A DNA stretch of 46,840 nucleotides from JBEAOO01 sp041164825 (GTDB lineage Bacteria > Pseudomonadota > Gammaproteobacteria > Burkholderiales > Burkholderiaceae_C). The translations under genes were made by a program, and so were the position numbers. The DNA lies in the NCBI GenBank assembly GCA_041164825.1, contig JBEAOO010000038.1, forward strand, positions 1 to 46,840. Direction: 5' to 3'. Shown here piece by piece: positions 24,415 through 32,286 of the stretch (position 1 is the first letter of the stretch; every line of letters starts with the position of its first letter). The notes beneath the pieces were generated by a model. It made no database searches and was not told where the DNA came from. It was given only the letters and a program-made list of their open reading frames with translations.

Positions 24415-25625
24415 GCCGCGGCTTTTTTCTGGGGCTGTTGGCCCACGGCAGCGGGGTTGGGGGCCAGGGGCGCGCTGGCATCAAAGCCCAACACCTTCAG
24501 CAAGCTGGCCGCAGAAGCAGCCACGGTGTAGCGCTTTTGGTAGCTGGCGCGGGCGGCTTGGCCCATGGCGGCTTGCGCGGGCGCAGGCGTGGCCAACCAG
24601 CGCTGAAGCAGCGCGGCCGTGCCTTGCAATGTGTCTGGGGCCACGTAGCCCGCGCCGTCTGCTTCCACTTCGCGCCAGATGTTGACCTTGTCAGAGATCA
24701 GCACAGGCAAGCCACATGCCAGGGCCTCGGCCACGGCAATGCCAAAGTTCTCCTGGTGGGACGGCAGCACAAACACATCGCAGCCATACATGGCAGACCA
24801 CTTGGCATCGCCACTCACCATGCCCAGCCAGGTGATGCGCTCGGCCACGCCCAGGCGCTGGGCTTGGGCGGTGAGCGCGGTTTTGATGGCGGGCGAGGCG
24901 GGGCCAGCCATCACCAGGTGCAAGTCGGCCCGGGTGGCGGCCGACTGGGCAAAGGCCTCGATCAACAGATCGCAGCCCTTTTTCTCGTGCACGCGGCCCA
25001 GGTAGAGCAGCAGGTGTTTGCCAGCCAGCTCGAGGTGTTCGTTTTCAAACTTGGCTTTGAGCTCGGCGGCGTTTCCGGGCGGGGCGCTGGTGCCGTAGTC
25101 AACCACCTGTTCCTTGGCCTTGTAGAGCCAAAACGAATCGCGCGCGCGCAGCCGCTCTTCTTCGCTGGTGAAGAGCACGGCCTTGGCGTGCTTGAGCACG
25201 TGGTATTCGCCCACCACCCAATACAGCCACTTTTTGAGGTGCTTGAGCGGGTAGGTGTGGCGAAACCAGGGGTCCAGCATGCCGTGGGTGAACACGTGGT
25301 ACGGCAGGCCCAGCTTGCGCATGGCGCGGCTGGTGGCCAGCCCGTGGTGCTGCCACAGGCCGCTCACCACCACAGCGTCGTAGCTGGCGGCGTGGCGCAG
25401 CAGCCAGGGCCCGAGGCCCGGCGCCCAGGCGTAGGCGGTTTTGGCGGGCCCCACGCCGTGCACGGGCAGCGGGTAGGCGCTCACGTGTGGGGCATCGGGG
25501 GCGTCTTGGCACAGCACTTCCACTTGGTGGCCCTGCGCTTGCAAATACAGGCCGCGCTGGCGGATGCCTTCCACCGGGCCGCCGCCGCGGGGGTCTACTG
25601 AAGAGATGACGTGAAGAATGCGCAT
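24411..25625 (-). CDS. GT4-family glycosyltransferase, paralogue of the previous one
   Basis: 404 residues. N-terminus MRILHVISSVDPRGGGPVEG; donor domain with LLYLGRVHEKKGCDLLIEAF and HQENFGIAVAEALACGLPV. Same layout as the 23269-24414 gene. It starts nine bases after the ugd stop. Its C-terminus carries an extra Ala/Pro/Lys tail of about 25 residues absent from the paralogue. GC-rich codon use, like ugd and the wcaI-like gene. Confidence 0.88.
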   Translation of the reverse strand: MRILHVISSVDPRGGGPVEGIRQRGLYLQAQGHQVEVLCQDAPDAPHVSAYPLPVHGVGPAKTAYAWAPGLGPWLLRHAASYDAVVVSGLWQHHGLATSRAMRKLGLPYHVFTHGMLDPWFRHTYPLKHLKKWLYWVVGEYHVLKHAKAVLFTSEEERLRARDSFWLYKAKEQVVDYGTSAPPGNAAELKAKFENEHLELAGKHLLLYLGRVHEKKGCDLLIEAFAQSAATRADLHLVMAGPASPAIKTALTAQAQRLGVAERITWLGMVSGDAKWSAMYGCDVFVLPSHQENFGIAVAEALACGLPVLISDKVNIWREVEADGAGYVAPDTLQGTAALLQRWLATPAPAQAAMGQAARASYQKRYTVAASAASLLKVLGFDASAPLAPNPAAVGQQPQKKAAA

Positions 25626-25634
25626 AGGCGACGG

Positions 25635-26987
25635 TCAGGCTTGCGCTGCAGCGGGGGTGGCCGTGGGGCGCCCAATGGCGAGGTAGCTCAGGCCAAACGA
25701 CTCGGCCAGCGCCGGATCGTAGAGGTTGCGCCCATCAAAGATGAGCTTGTCGCGCAGCGCCGCCGCCATTCCCTCGAAGTCGGGGGTGCGGAACTCGCGC
25801 CATTCGGTGGCAATCAGCAGCGCGTGGGCGCCTTCCAGCGCGGCCATGGCGTTGCTGGCGTAGCTCAAGCCCGCTTGGCCGGGCATGGCGCGCTGGGCTT
25901 CGGCGGTGGCCACGGGGTCGTAGGCCTGCACCTTGGCGCCGCGCTCGGTGAGCGCCTGAATGATGACGCGGCTGGGTGCGTCGCGCATGTCGTCGGTGTT
26001 GGGCTTGAAGGCCAGACCCCAGAGGGCAAAGGTTTTGCCGCTGAGGTCGTTGCCGTAGCGGGCCACCACTTTGCTCACCAGCACCATCTTTTGCTCGGCG
26101 TTCACGGCTTCCACGGCCTCCAGCATGCGGCTGGGCAGGCCGTGCTCCGCGGCGGTGCGAGCCAGGGCTTTGATGTCTTTGGGGAAGCAGCTGCCGCCGT
26201 AGCCCACGCCGGCATACAAAAAGTGGGTGCCAATGCGCGGGTCGGCGCCAATGCCGGTGCGCACCAGCTCAATATCGGCGCCCACTTTTTCAGCCAGGCG
26301 GCTCAGCTCGTTCATGAAGCTGATGCGGGTGGCGAGCATGGCGTTGGCGGCGTATTTGGTGAGTTCGGCGCTGCGCACGTCCATCACCAGCATGCGGTCG
26401 CGGTTGCGGATGAAGGGCGCATACAGCGCGCGCATGAGCAGCAGAGCGCGCTCGTCGTCGCCGCCCACCACCACGCGGTCGGGGCGCATGAAGTCTTGCA
26501 CCGCCGCGCCTTCTTTCAAAAACTCGGGGTTGGAGCACACCGCAAAGTCCATCTCGCCCAGGCCGCGCTCGGCCAGCGCCTGCTTCACGGTGTCTTTCAC
26601 GCGGCAGCCGGTGCCCACGGGCACGGTGCTTTTGTTGATGACCACTTTGTAGTCGGTCATGTGGCGGCCAACGCTGGCGGCGGCGGCCAGCACGTATTGC
26701 AGGTCGGCCGAGCCGTCTTCACCCGGGGGCGTGCCCACGGCAATGAACTGCAGCGTGCCGTGCGCCACGGCGCGGGGCACGTCGGTGGTGAACTGCAGGC
26801 GCCCGCCTTCCACATTGCGCTTCACCACCTCGAGCAGCCCGGGCTCGTGGATGGGGATGCCACCGTTGTTGAGGGTGTCGATCTTGGCTGCGTCCAGGTC
26901 AAGGCAAACCACGTGGTTGCCCATGTCTGCCAAGCAGGCGCCTGTGACGAGGCCGACGTATCCGGTACCAACAACGGTGACTTTCAT
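25635..26987 (-). CDS. ugd: UDP-glucose 6-dehydrogenase
   Basis: 450 residues from the ATG at 26985-26987, chosen because the Rossmann strand (MKVTVVGTGYVGLVTG) starts there; a longer frame adds a non-conserved lead. Catalytic cysteine C267 is in YGGSCFPKD, and KSTVPVGTG and FALWGLAFKPNTDDMRDAPS mark the other family sites. It oxidises UDP-glucose to UDP-glucuronate with 2 NAD+, supplying an acidic sugar for the polysaccharide. It is preceded by a 108-base gap with a weak hairpin after the small peptide gene. Confidence 0.94.
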   Translation of the reverse strand: MKVTVVGTGYVGLVTGACLADMGNHVVCLDLDAAKIDTLNNGGIPIHEPGLLEVVKRNVEGGRLQFTTDVPRAVAHGTLQFIAVGTPPGEDGSADLQYVLAAAASVGRHMTDYKVVINKSTVPVGTGCRVKDTVKQALAERGLGEMDFAVCSNPEFLKEGAAVQDFMRPDRVVVGGDDERALLLMRALYAPFIRNRDRMLVMDVRSAELTKYAANAMLATRISFMNELSRLAEKVGADIELVRTGIGADPRIGTHFLYAGVGYGGSCFPKDIKALARTAAEHGLPSRMLEAVEAVNAEQKMVLVSKVVARYGNDLSGKTFALWGLAFKPNTDDMRDAPSRVIIQALTERGAKVQAYDPVATAEAQRAMPGQAGLSYASNAMAALEGAHALLIATEWREFRTPDFEGMAAALRDKLIFDGRNLYDPALAESFGLSYLAIGRPTATPAAAQA

Positions 26988-27045
26988 GCGGTGTGAGGAG
27001 TTCTCTGTATCAAATGTAAGAAAGTGCCTGCCCAGAAGTGGCAAA

Positions 27046-27067
27046 GACGGCCCTGGATGGGGCCGTC
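27046..27067 (-). terminator. Weak hairpin between the small peptide gene and ugd
   Basis: On the minus strand GACGGCCC-CATCCA-GGGCCGTC, then only three T residues. An 8-bp stem; it may attenuate rather than stop transcription, since ugd and the following genes run the same way and need to be read through or have a promoter in the 108-base gap. Confidence 0.5.
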
Positions 27068-27095
27068 CTTGCGGGGCGGGGGCTGCGCGTGGTGC

Positions 27096-27179
27096 TCAGT
27101 CGTCGGTGCGGCGAGCCATGAAGGTCACGCCGGCAACAAAGAGCGCGGCGACCAAAAGGGCGGTGTCGAGGAGGCTCAT
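27096..27179 (-). CDS. 27-residue single-TM membrane peptide coupled to the wcaI-like gene
   Basis: A short frame from ATG 27177-27179 to TGA 27096-27098. The peptide starts MSLLDTALLVAALFVAG, continues VTFMARR and ends TDD: one hydrophobic helix (about residues 5-21) and a positively charged tail, so N-out/C-in by the positive-inside rule. The upstream gene's TAA overlaps its ATG (TAATG), and a perfect AAGGAGG Shine-Dalgarno (plus strand 27187-27193) sits 7 bases before the ATG, inside the last codons of that gene. This spacing is hard to explain unless the peptide is translated. Function unknown; perhaps a membrane anchor or adaptor for the glycosyltransferase complex. Confidence 0.68.
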   Translation of the reverse strand: MSLLDTALLVAALFVAGVTFMARRTDD

Positions 27180-28426
27180 TACACGCCCTCCTTCACGCCT
27201 ACCCCGCCGTCCACCAGCTGCAGCATCTCGTGCTCCAGGCGTTTGAGCACGGCGCCCTTGGCGAGGTTGCGGTCGGCAAAGGCGCGGCCTTGGCGGCCCA
27301 GCTCGGCGCGCAGTTCGGGCAGCTCGGCCAGGTAGCGGATGCCGTTGAGGAAGGCGGGCACGTCGCCGTGGTTCACCACCACGCCGCAGGTTTTCACCAC
27401 ATCAGACAACTCGGTGCCGGCGTTGCCCATGGCCACCACCGAGCGGCCGCTGGCCAGCATGCCGGTGAGCTTGGAGGGCATCACCATATCGGCGGCGCTT
27501 TCGCGCTGGGGCAGCAGGTGGATGTCGGCCATGCCGAGCAGATCACCCAAGCGCTCCAGCGGCTGGAAGGGCAGGAAGTGCACGCGTGGCAGGTGGCCGC
27601 AGGCCTCAAACGCCGCTTCGCGCAGCGCGCCATCGCCACACAGCACCACGTGAATGCGGGGGTCGTTTTGCAGCGAGACAGCGGCCTCGGCCACCCAGTC
27701 CACACCCTGCTTCACGCCCATGGAGCCTGAATACAGTGCCACCACGGCATCGTTGGGGATGCCCAACTCGACGCGGTAAGGGCTGGCGCCGCGCAGCGGG
27801 GCCACGGCGTTCACATCGGCCCAGTTGGGCACGAGGCTGACCTTGGCCGGGTCCACGCCCTTGCTCACGGCGCGGGCCACCATGGCTTTGCTGATGGAGG
27901 CCACTTTGTCGAACTTGCGCAGCAGCCAGCGCTCGCCGGCGGTGATGCCTTTGAGCCATTTGCTGCCCGAGATCATGCCCATGCCAAAGGCGATGTCGAT
28001 CTCGAAGTCTTGAATGTGGATCCAGCTCTTGGCACCGGTGAGCTTGGCCACGGCCAGGGCGGTGGGGGCGCAGACGAATGCCGGGGCGGCCATCCACACC
28101 AAATCAGGGCGCCAAAAGAGGTTGCGCACCATCAGCGGCAGGCTGGTAGCGGCAAAACTCAGCAGGTGCAGCACGCGCTTGCGGCCACCCGGGCGAAAGG
28201 GTACCCAGAGCGGGGCGCGCATCACGGTGATGCCTTCCCAGTCTTCCGTCACGTAGCGCCAGGGGGAGTAGTCGGCCGACACCTTCCACTCGGGGTAGTA
28301 GGGCAGCGAGGTGACGACGCGGACCTCATGGCCCTCGTCGCGCAGGCGCTGCGCCATCTCGCCGGTGTAGCGGCCCACGCCGACAGGTTCGGGTGCGAAA
28401 TTGATTCCGTAGAGAAGGATCTTCAT
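27179..28426 (-). CDS. wcaI: WcaI-like GT4 glycosyltransferase
   Basis: 415 residues from ATG 28424-28426 with a GGGAG site. N-terminus MKILLYGINFAPEPVGVGRY is the WcaI opening; then WRYVTEDWEGITVMRAPLW and, in the donor half, VALYSGSMGVKQGVDWVAEA and MPSKLTGMLASGRSVVAMG. WcaI-type enzymes add fucose during colanic-acid assembly, so the gmd/fcl pair in the same locus fits, though linkage is inferred. First gene of the minus-strand operon (wcaI-like, peptide, ugd, GT4, GT4, GT2, wcaF-like) and preceded by a sigma-54 element. Confidence 0.88.
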   Translation of the reverse strand: MKILLYGINFAPEPVGVGRYTGEMAQRLRDEGHEVRVVTSLPYYPEWKVSADYSPWRYVTEDWEGITVMRAPLWVPFRPGGRKRVLHLLSFAATSLPLMVRNLFWRPDLVWMAAPAFVCAPTALAVAKLTGAKSWIHIQDFEIDIAFGMGMISGSKWLKGITAGERWLLRKFDKVASISKAMVARAVSKGVDPAKVSLVPNWADVNAVAPLRGASPYRVELGIPNDAVVALYSGSMGVKQGVDWVAEAAVSLQNDPRIHVVLCGDGALREAAFEACGHLPRVHFLPFQPLERLGDLLGMADIHLLPQRESAADMVMPSKLTGMLASGRSVVAMGNAGTELSDVVKTCGVVVNHGDVPAFLNGIRYLAELPELRAELGRQGRAFADRNLAKGAVLKRLEHEMLQLVDGGVGVKEGV

Positions 28427-28472
28427 GGCTTTCTCCCTTTGGGTGGCCGGGTCAGCCACCTGCTTGCTGCAG

Positions 28473-28488
28473 TGCAATAAAAGTGCCA
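28473..28488 (-). promoter_or_regulatory. Sigma-54 (-24/-12) promoter for the minus-strand EPS operon
   Basis: Minus strand TGGCACTTTTATTGCA (the plus strand reads TGCAATAAAAGTGCCA). GG and GC are separated by exactly ten bases; it fits TGGCAC-N5-TTGCA at every conserved position. The predicted start, near 28463, gives a 5' UTR of about 37 bases before the wcaI-like ATG. The best match of the three in the window. Confidence 0.8.
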
Positions 28489-29147
28489 GTCGGGCACCCA
28501 TCAAGGCACAAGCGCGGAGGGGAAAAAGCCAATGGACAACGGATCGCCATAAGCGCTGGCTTTCGCCGCACCCAAGCATCACTCCGTGTCGCACATCCCC
28601 CCTGCTGCGGGTATCTACCAGCCCGCAAGTGCGATTTAGTTCTTGAACTCTTATGATTAGGGAGACTACCAACGTCCGGCAGCCACTCACCCCCCTCATT
28701 CAGGGGGTCTTGTCGCGGTGCAGCATAAGTCGCTGCAAAACGCACATGTCGAGGGGGCCGCTGCGCTTGACTCGCACCACAAGCTTGGCTAACAACTGCC
28801 CCGCGGCGGTGCCTGCCGCACCGCTTTGCGCCAGCATTTGCACAGTCAGGGTGATTGATGCCTGTGCACCCTGCGCCACAGCCAGGGGCTGGGCATTGGC
28901 CTTGCTAAGGCTCTGGGGAGCTTTCATCCGTGGCCCAGCCCCAGGCCGCCACGCTTGAACCCGGGGTGTTGGCGCCATGCGGCTCGTGGCACGATGCCAT
29001 CCAACGTTGCACTGCAACATGCCTTTGCTGCGCCCAGGATGCAGTCACTCGCCCGCCACGGTGTGGCTGGTAGGCTCACCTGCTGGGCCGAAACGCCGCG
29101 AGGCGGTGTTGCCGTCCGACTGTCATCGAAAGAATCAGGGAACAAGA
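28489..29147. other. Divergent control region between the minus-strand EPS operon and the tyrosine autokinase
   Basis: About 660 bases without a convincing gene. An AT-richer stretch at 28630-28670 contains AGTTC-TT-GAACT (28638-28649), an inverted repeat that could be a regulator site. A minus-strand frame of 75 residues (28700-28927) is open but lacks a good Shine-Dalgarno and recognisable motifs. No RpoN-type element with correct spacing was found for the plus-strand autokinase gene. Confidence 0.5.
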
Positions 29148-31454
29148 ATGAATGTGCCAGTGCCCATGACGGGCTCACCGCAGTTGCCGCAACTGCCCGC
29201 ACCGTTGCAACCAGCGCCGTTTGCACCGCTCTCGTTGGGCGTGTCGCAGGAGCAAAAAGTACAGCTGCTGGAGTACTGGAACAGCATCGTCAAGCGCAAG
29301 TGGCCCATCTTGGGCCTGGCCACGGGCGTGGCGGTGTTGGCCGGGGTGGTGGCGTATGCGTTGACGCCGGTGTATCAGTCGTCGGCCACGCTGCTGATTG
29401 AGGCGGGCAAGGGCAAGATCGTCTCGATTGAAGAGGTGTATGGCAACCCGGCGCAACAGCGCGAGCATTACCAAACGCAGCTCGAAATCATCAAGTCGCG
29501 CGAGGTGGCCGAGCGCACGGTGAAGGCGCTGAAGCTCTATGACAACCCGCAGTTCGACCCGCGCAAGGCCACACCCGGCTGGCGCGAACGGGCCATGCTG
29601 GCCATGGGCATCGGCACGCCCAAAACCAAATCGGTGTGGACCGACGAGGAGCTGACCGATGTGGCCGTGAAGCGGCTGATGGGCAGCTTGACGATCGACC
29701 CGGTGCGCCTGAGCCAGCTGGCCAAGGTGAACATCGAATCGGAAGACCCGAAGCTGGCGGCCACGCTGGCCAATGCGGTGGCGGCCCAATACATCGAGGC
29801 CGACCGAGACGAGCGCTACCAAATGACCCAGCAGGTGAGCCTGCAGCTGCAAGACCGCCTCGGGTCGCTGCGCCAAAAGCTCACTGAATCTGAAAAGGCC
29901 CTGCAGGCCTACCGCGAAGAAAAAGGCCTGGTGAACCTGGGCGGCTCGGCGCAGGCAGAAGCGGGCAAGGAAGTGGGCGGCTTGTCTGACCAGTTGCTGC
30001 AGGCGCGCTCGCGCCGCATGGCGCTGGAGGCCACGTATCAGCAGGCCAAAAACTCGGCCGCAACGCAATACAGCAACATCCCAGCGGTGCTGCGCGACCC
30101 GGTGGTGACCGATGGCATGCGGCAACTGGGTGTGTCTCGCGCCAAGCTGGCCGAGCTGAGCGCGTCGCTGGGCCGCGAACACTTCAAGGTGAAAGAGGCT
30201 GAGGCCGAGCTGGCCGCACTGTCCACGCAGGTCAACAAACAAAGCGCCGAGGTGGTGGCGAGCCTGACGCGGGAGTACGAGTCGGCCCGCAGCACCGAGC
30301 TGTCGCTGGAGCGCGCGCTGGGCTCGGCCCGGGGTGCGGTGCAAGGCGTCAACCGCGAAGAGTTTCAGCTCGGCGTGCTTGACCGCGAGTACCAGAGCAA
30401 CCGCCAGCTGTATGAGATGTTCATGAGCCGCGCCAAGGAAACCAACCTGGCTGGCGACGTGCAGGCCCAGGTGGCGCGCGTGGTGGACCGCGCGGTGCCG
30501 CCGGAGCTGCCGGTGCGTCCGCGCAAGGCGCAGATCGTGTTGGTGGCGGCGGTGTTGGCGCTGTTTTTGGGCGCAATGGCCTCGCTGCTGCTCGACCGCC
30601 TGGACAACACCATCAAGGGGGGCGATGACGCCGAAGTGCGTCTGAAGCACCCGGTGCTGGCCGCGCTGCCCGAGCTGGCCAAGAGCACCCGTGCCAAGAT
30701 GGCGAGCGTGTTTTTGGACGAGCCGCACTCGCACTACGCCGAGGGCATTCGCACGGCGCGCACGGGTGTGCTGCTGTCCAACCTGGACACGCCGCACAAG
30801 GTGCTGCTGGTGACTTCCACGCTGCCGGGCGAGGGCAAAACCACCGTCGCCATCAACCTGGCGCTGGCGCACGCTCAAACCAAGCGCACGCTGCTGATCG
30901 ACTGCGACATGCGCCGCTCGCAAGTGGCCGCGGCGCTGAGCCTGCCACCCGGCACCAAGGGCCTCACCGACCTGGTGGCTGGCCACGCCACGGCCGACGA
31001 ATGCGCGCTGCGCTTCAAGAGCACGGGGCTGAGCGTGATGTCCGTAGGCACCACGCCGCCGAACCCGCTGGAGCTGCTGCTGTCGACACGCTTCAAAGCA
31101 ACGCTGGCGGCGCTGTCTGACGAGTACGAAATGATCATCATCGACTCGCCGCCGGTGGAACTGGTGAGCGAGGCGCTGGTGCTGGCGCCCATGGCCACGA
31201 GCGTCGCGTTCGTGGTGGGCGCCATGACCACGCCGGCCCCGCTGGTGCGCAAGAGCCTGGAGCGCATTCAGCGCGCCGGCGGCCGCATCTTGGGCTTGGT
31301 GGTCAACAAGCTCGATTTCAAACACGCGCAGCGCTACTACGGCGAGTTCGGCAGCTCGAGCTACAACTACGGCGGCTACGGCACCTCCCCCTACATCACC
31401 AACGCCAAGGGCGGCAAGGCCAGCGCCGCCAACGAAGGCGCGGCCGCGGCCTGA
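29148..31454 (+). CDS. wzc: Wzc-type polysaccharide chain-length determinant and tyrosine autokinase
   Basis: 768 residues, start at ATG 29148 (CAGGGAAC upstream); an N-terminal extension upstream is not plausible. Wzz domain from about residue 40 with TM1 (ILGLATGVAVLAGVVAYAL) and TM2 at about 463-482 (QIVLVAAVLALFLGAMASLL), with a long periplasmic coiled coil between. Cytoplasmic BY-kinase: Walker A PGEGKTT (560-566), Walker A' LLIDCDMRR (D585, D587), Walker B IIIDSPP (D666), and a C-terminal tail with six tyrosines (RYY, SYNYGGY, SPY). It regulates length and export of polysaccharide through autophosphorylation, reversed by the phosphatase that follows. Wzz and kinase in one chain is the proteobacterial form. 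Confidence 0.94.
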   Translation: MNVPVPMTGSPQLPQLPAPLQPAPFAPLSLGVSQEQKVQLLEYWNSIVKRKWPILGLATGVAVLAGVVAYALTPVYQSSATLLIEAGKGKIVSIEEVYGNPAQQREHYQTQLEIIKSREVAERTVKALKLYDNPQFDPRKATPGWRERAMLAMGIGTPKTKSVWTDEELTDVAVKRLMGSLTIDPVRLSQLAKVNIESEDPKLAATLANAVAAQYIEADRDERYQMTQQVSLQLQDRLGSLRQKLTESEKALQAYREEKGLVNLGGSAQAEAGKEVGGLSDQLLQARSRRMALEATYQQAKNSAATQYSNIPAVLRDPVVTDGMRQLGVSRAKLAELSASLGREHFKVKEAEAELAALSTQVNKQSAEVVASLTREYESARSTELSLERALGSARGAVQGVNREEFQLGVLDREYQSNRQLYEMFMSRAKETNLAGDVQAQVARVVDRAVPPELPVRPRKAQIVLVAAVLALFLGAMASLLLDRLDNTIKGGDDAEVRLKHPVLAALPELAKSTRAKMASVFLDEPHSHYAEGIRTARTGVLLSNLDTPHKVLLVTSTLPGEGKTTVAINLALAHAQTKRTLLIDCDMRRSQVAAALSLPPGTKGLTDLVAGHATADECALRFKSTGLSVMSVGTTPPNPLELLLSTRFKATLAALSDEYEMIIIDSPPVELVSEALVLAPMATSVAFVVGAMTTPAPLVRKSLERIQRAGGRILGLVVNKLDFKHAQRYYGEFGSSSYNYGGYGTSPYITNAKGGKASAANEGAAAA

Positions 31455-31474
31455 GGCCGGCCGCCCCGCTGCTG

Positions 31475-31525
31475 GTGTTGTTGCTGTTGTTTCTGCTGCC
31501 GATGCTGATTTCGCTGCTCCTGTGA
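31475..31525 (+). CDS. Possible 16-residue leucine-rich micro-ORF between wzc and cpsB
   Basis: From a GTG at 31475 the frame reads Val then a run of Leu/Phe/Pro/Met/Ile/Ser and ends in TGA (31523-31525), which overlaps the GTG start of the next gene (31522). It is nearly all hydrophobic. No Shine-Dalgarno is seen before the GTG, so it may be only a composition effect; translational coupling would be its role if translated. Confidence 0.25.
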   Translation: MLLLLFLLPMLISLLL

Positions 31526-32286
31526 TCGACATCCACTGCCATTTGTTGCCGGGCATCGACGACGGCCCACCCACGCTGGAAGCCGCCATGGCCTTGGCGC
31601 AGGGGCTGGTGGCCGATGGCATCACCCACGCGGTGTGCACGCCGCATGTGTTTCCGGGCCGGTTTGAAAACCGCCGCAGCAGCATTGAAGACGCGTTTGA
31701 TGCCTTTGCCGCGCTGGTGCGCGACGCTGGCCTGCCGCTGGGCCTGAGCTGGGCGGGTGAGGTGCGCCTGACGCCCGAGATTCTGGAGCTGTTGCCGCGC
31801 AACGAGCTGCCTTGGCTCGGCGAGGTGGACGGATTCAAAACCATGCTGCTCGAGATGCCCGACGGACAGATCCCGCTGGGCGCAGACCGCCTGGTGGCGC
31901 ACCTGCTGAGCCAGCGCATTCGGCCGGTACTGGTGCACCCGGAGCGCAACCGCGGCGTGATGGAGCGGCCCGAGCGGCTGCGCCCGTTTGTCAACATGGG
32001 CTGCTTTGTGCAGCTCACGGCTGGCTCGCTGGTGGGCCAGTTTGGCGCCAAGGCCCAGGCTTGCGCTGAAGCGCTGCTGGACGAAGGCTGGGCACACGCT
32101 GTGGCCAGCGACGCCCACAACATGGGCGGCCGCCAGCCGCGCATGGCCGATGCCGCCGCGTGGCTGCGCAACGCTTTTGGCGATGCCCACGCCCACGAAT
32201 TGACAGTGGCTGGCCCGGCCCGCTTGTGCGGCATGACGCCGCCTGAAGGCGCCCCCGCCTGGGCTCACACCGAACAGGCCCACTGA
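31522..32286 (+). CDS. cpsB: CpsB/CapC-type PHP protein-tyrosine phosphatase
   Basis: 254 residues starting at GTG 31522. PHP metal ligands are visible: DIHCHLLPGIDDGP (3-16), CTPHVFP, HPERN and SDAHNMGG. CpsB-family enzymes are Mn-dependent phosphatases that dephosphorylate the Tyr tail of the cognate BY-kinase, so this is the natural partner of the wzc gene that ends 67 bases upstream. The last codon region overlaps the next gene by one base (TGATG). The alternative, a general PHP hydrolase, is unlikely given the neighbour. Confidence 0.93.
   Translation: MIDIHCHLLPGIDDGPPTLEAAMALAQGLVADGITHAVCTPHVFPGRFENRRSSIEDAFDAFAALVRDAGLPLGLSWAGEVRLTPEILELLPRNELPWLGEVDGFKTMLLEMPDGQIPLGADRLVAHLLSQRIRPVLVHPERNRGVMERPERLRPFVNMGCFVQLTAGSLVGQFGAKAQACAEALLDEGWAHAVASDAHNMGGRQPRMADAAAWLRNAFGDAHAHELTVAGPARLCGMTPPEGAPAWAHTEQAH

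Noticed and set aside
28700..28927. 75-residue minus-strand frame upstream of the wcaI-like gene
   Set aside because: No good Shine-Dalgarno and no motif; kept only as a note in the intergenic entry.
28985..29020. GTGGCACG...TTGCA as a sigma-54 promoter for wzc
   Set aside because: The words are right but the GG-to-GC distance is too long (over ten bases), so it cannot act as a -24/-12 element.
29175..32234. 1019-residue minus-strand open frame
   Set aside because: It is antisense to wzc and cpsB, low-complexity His/Gln/Ala-rich, and without recognisable domains.
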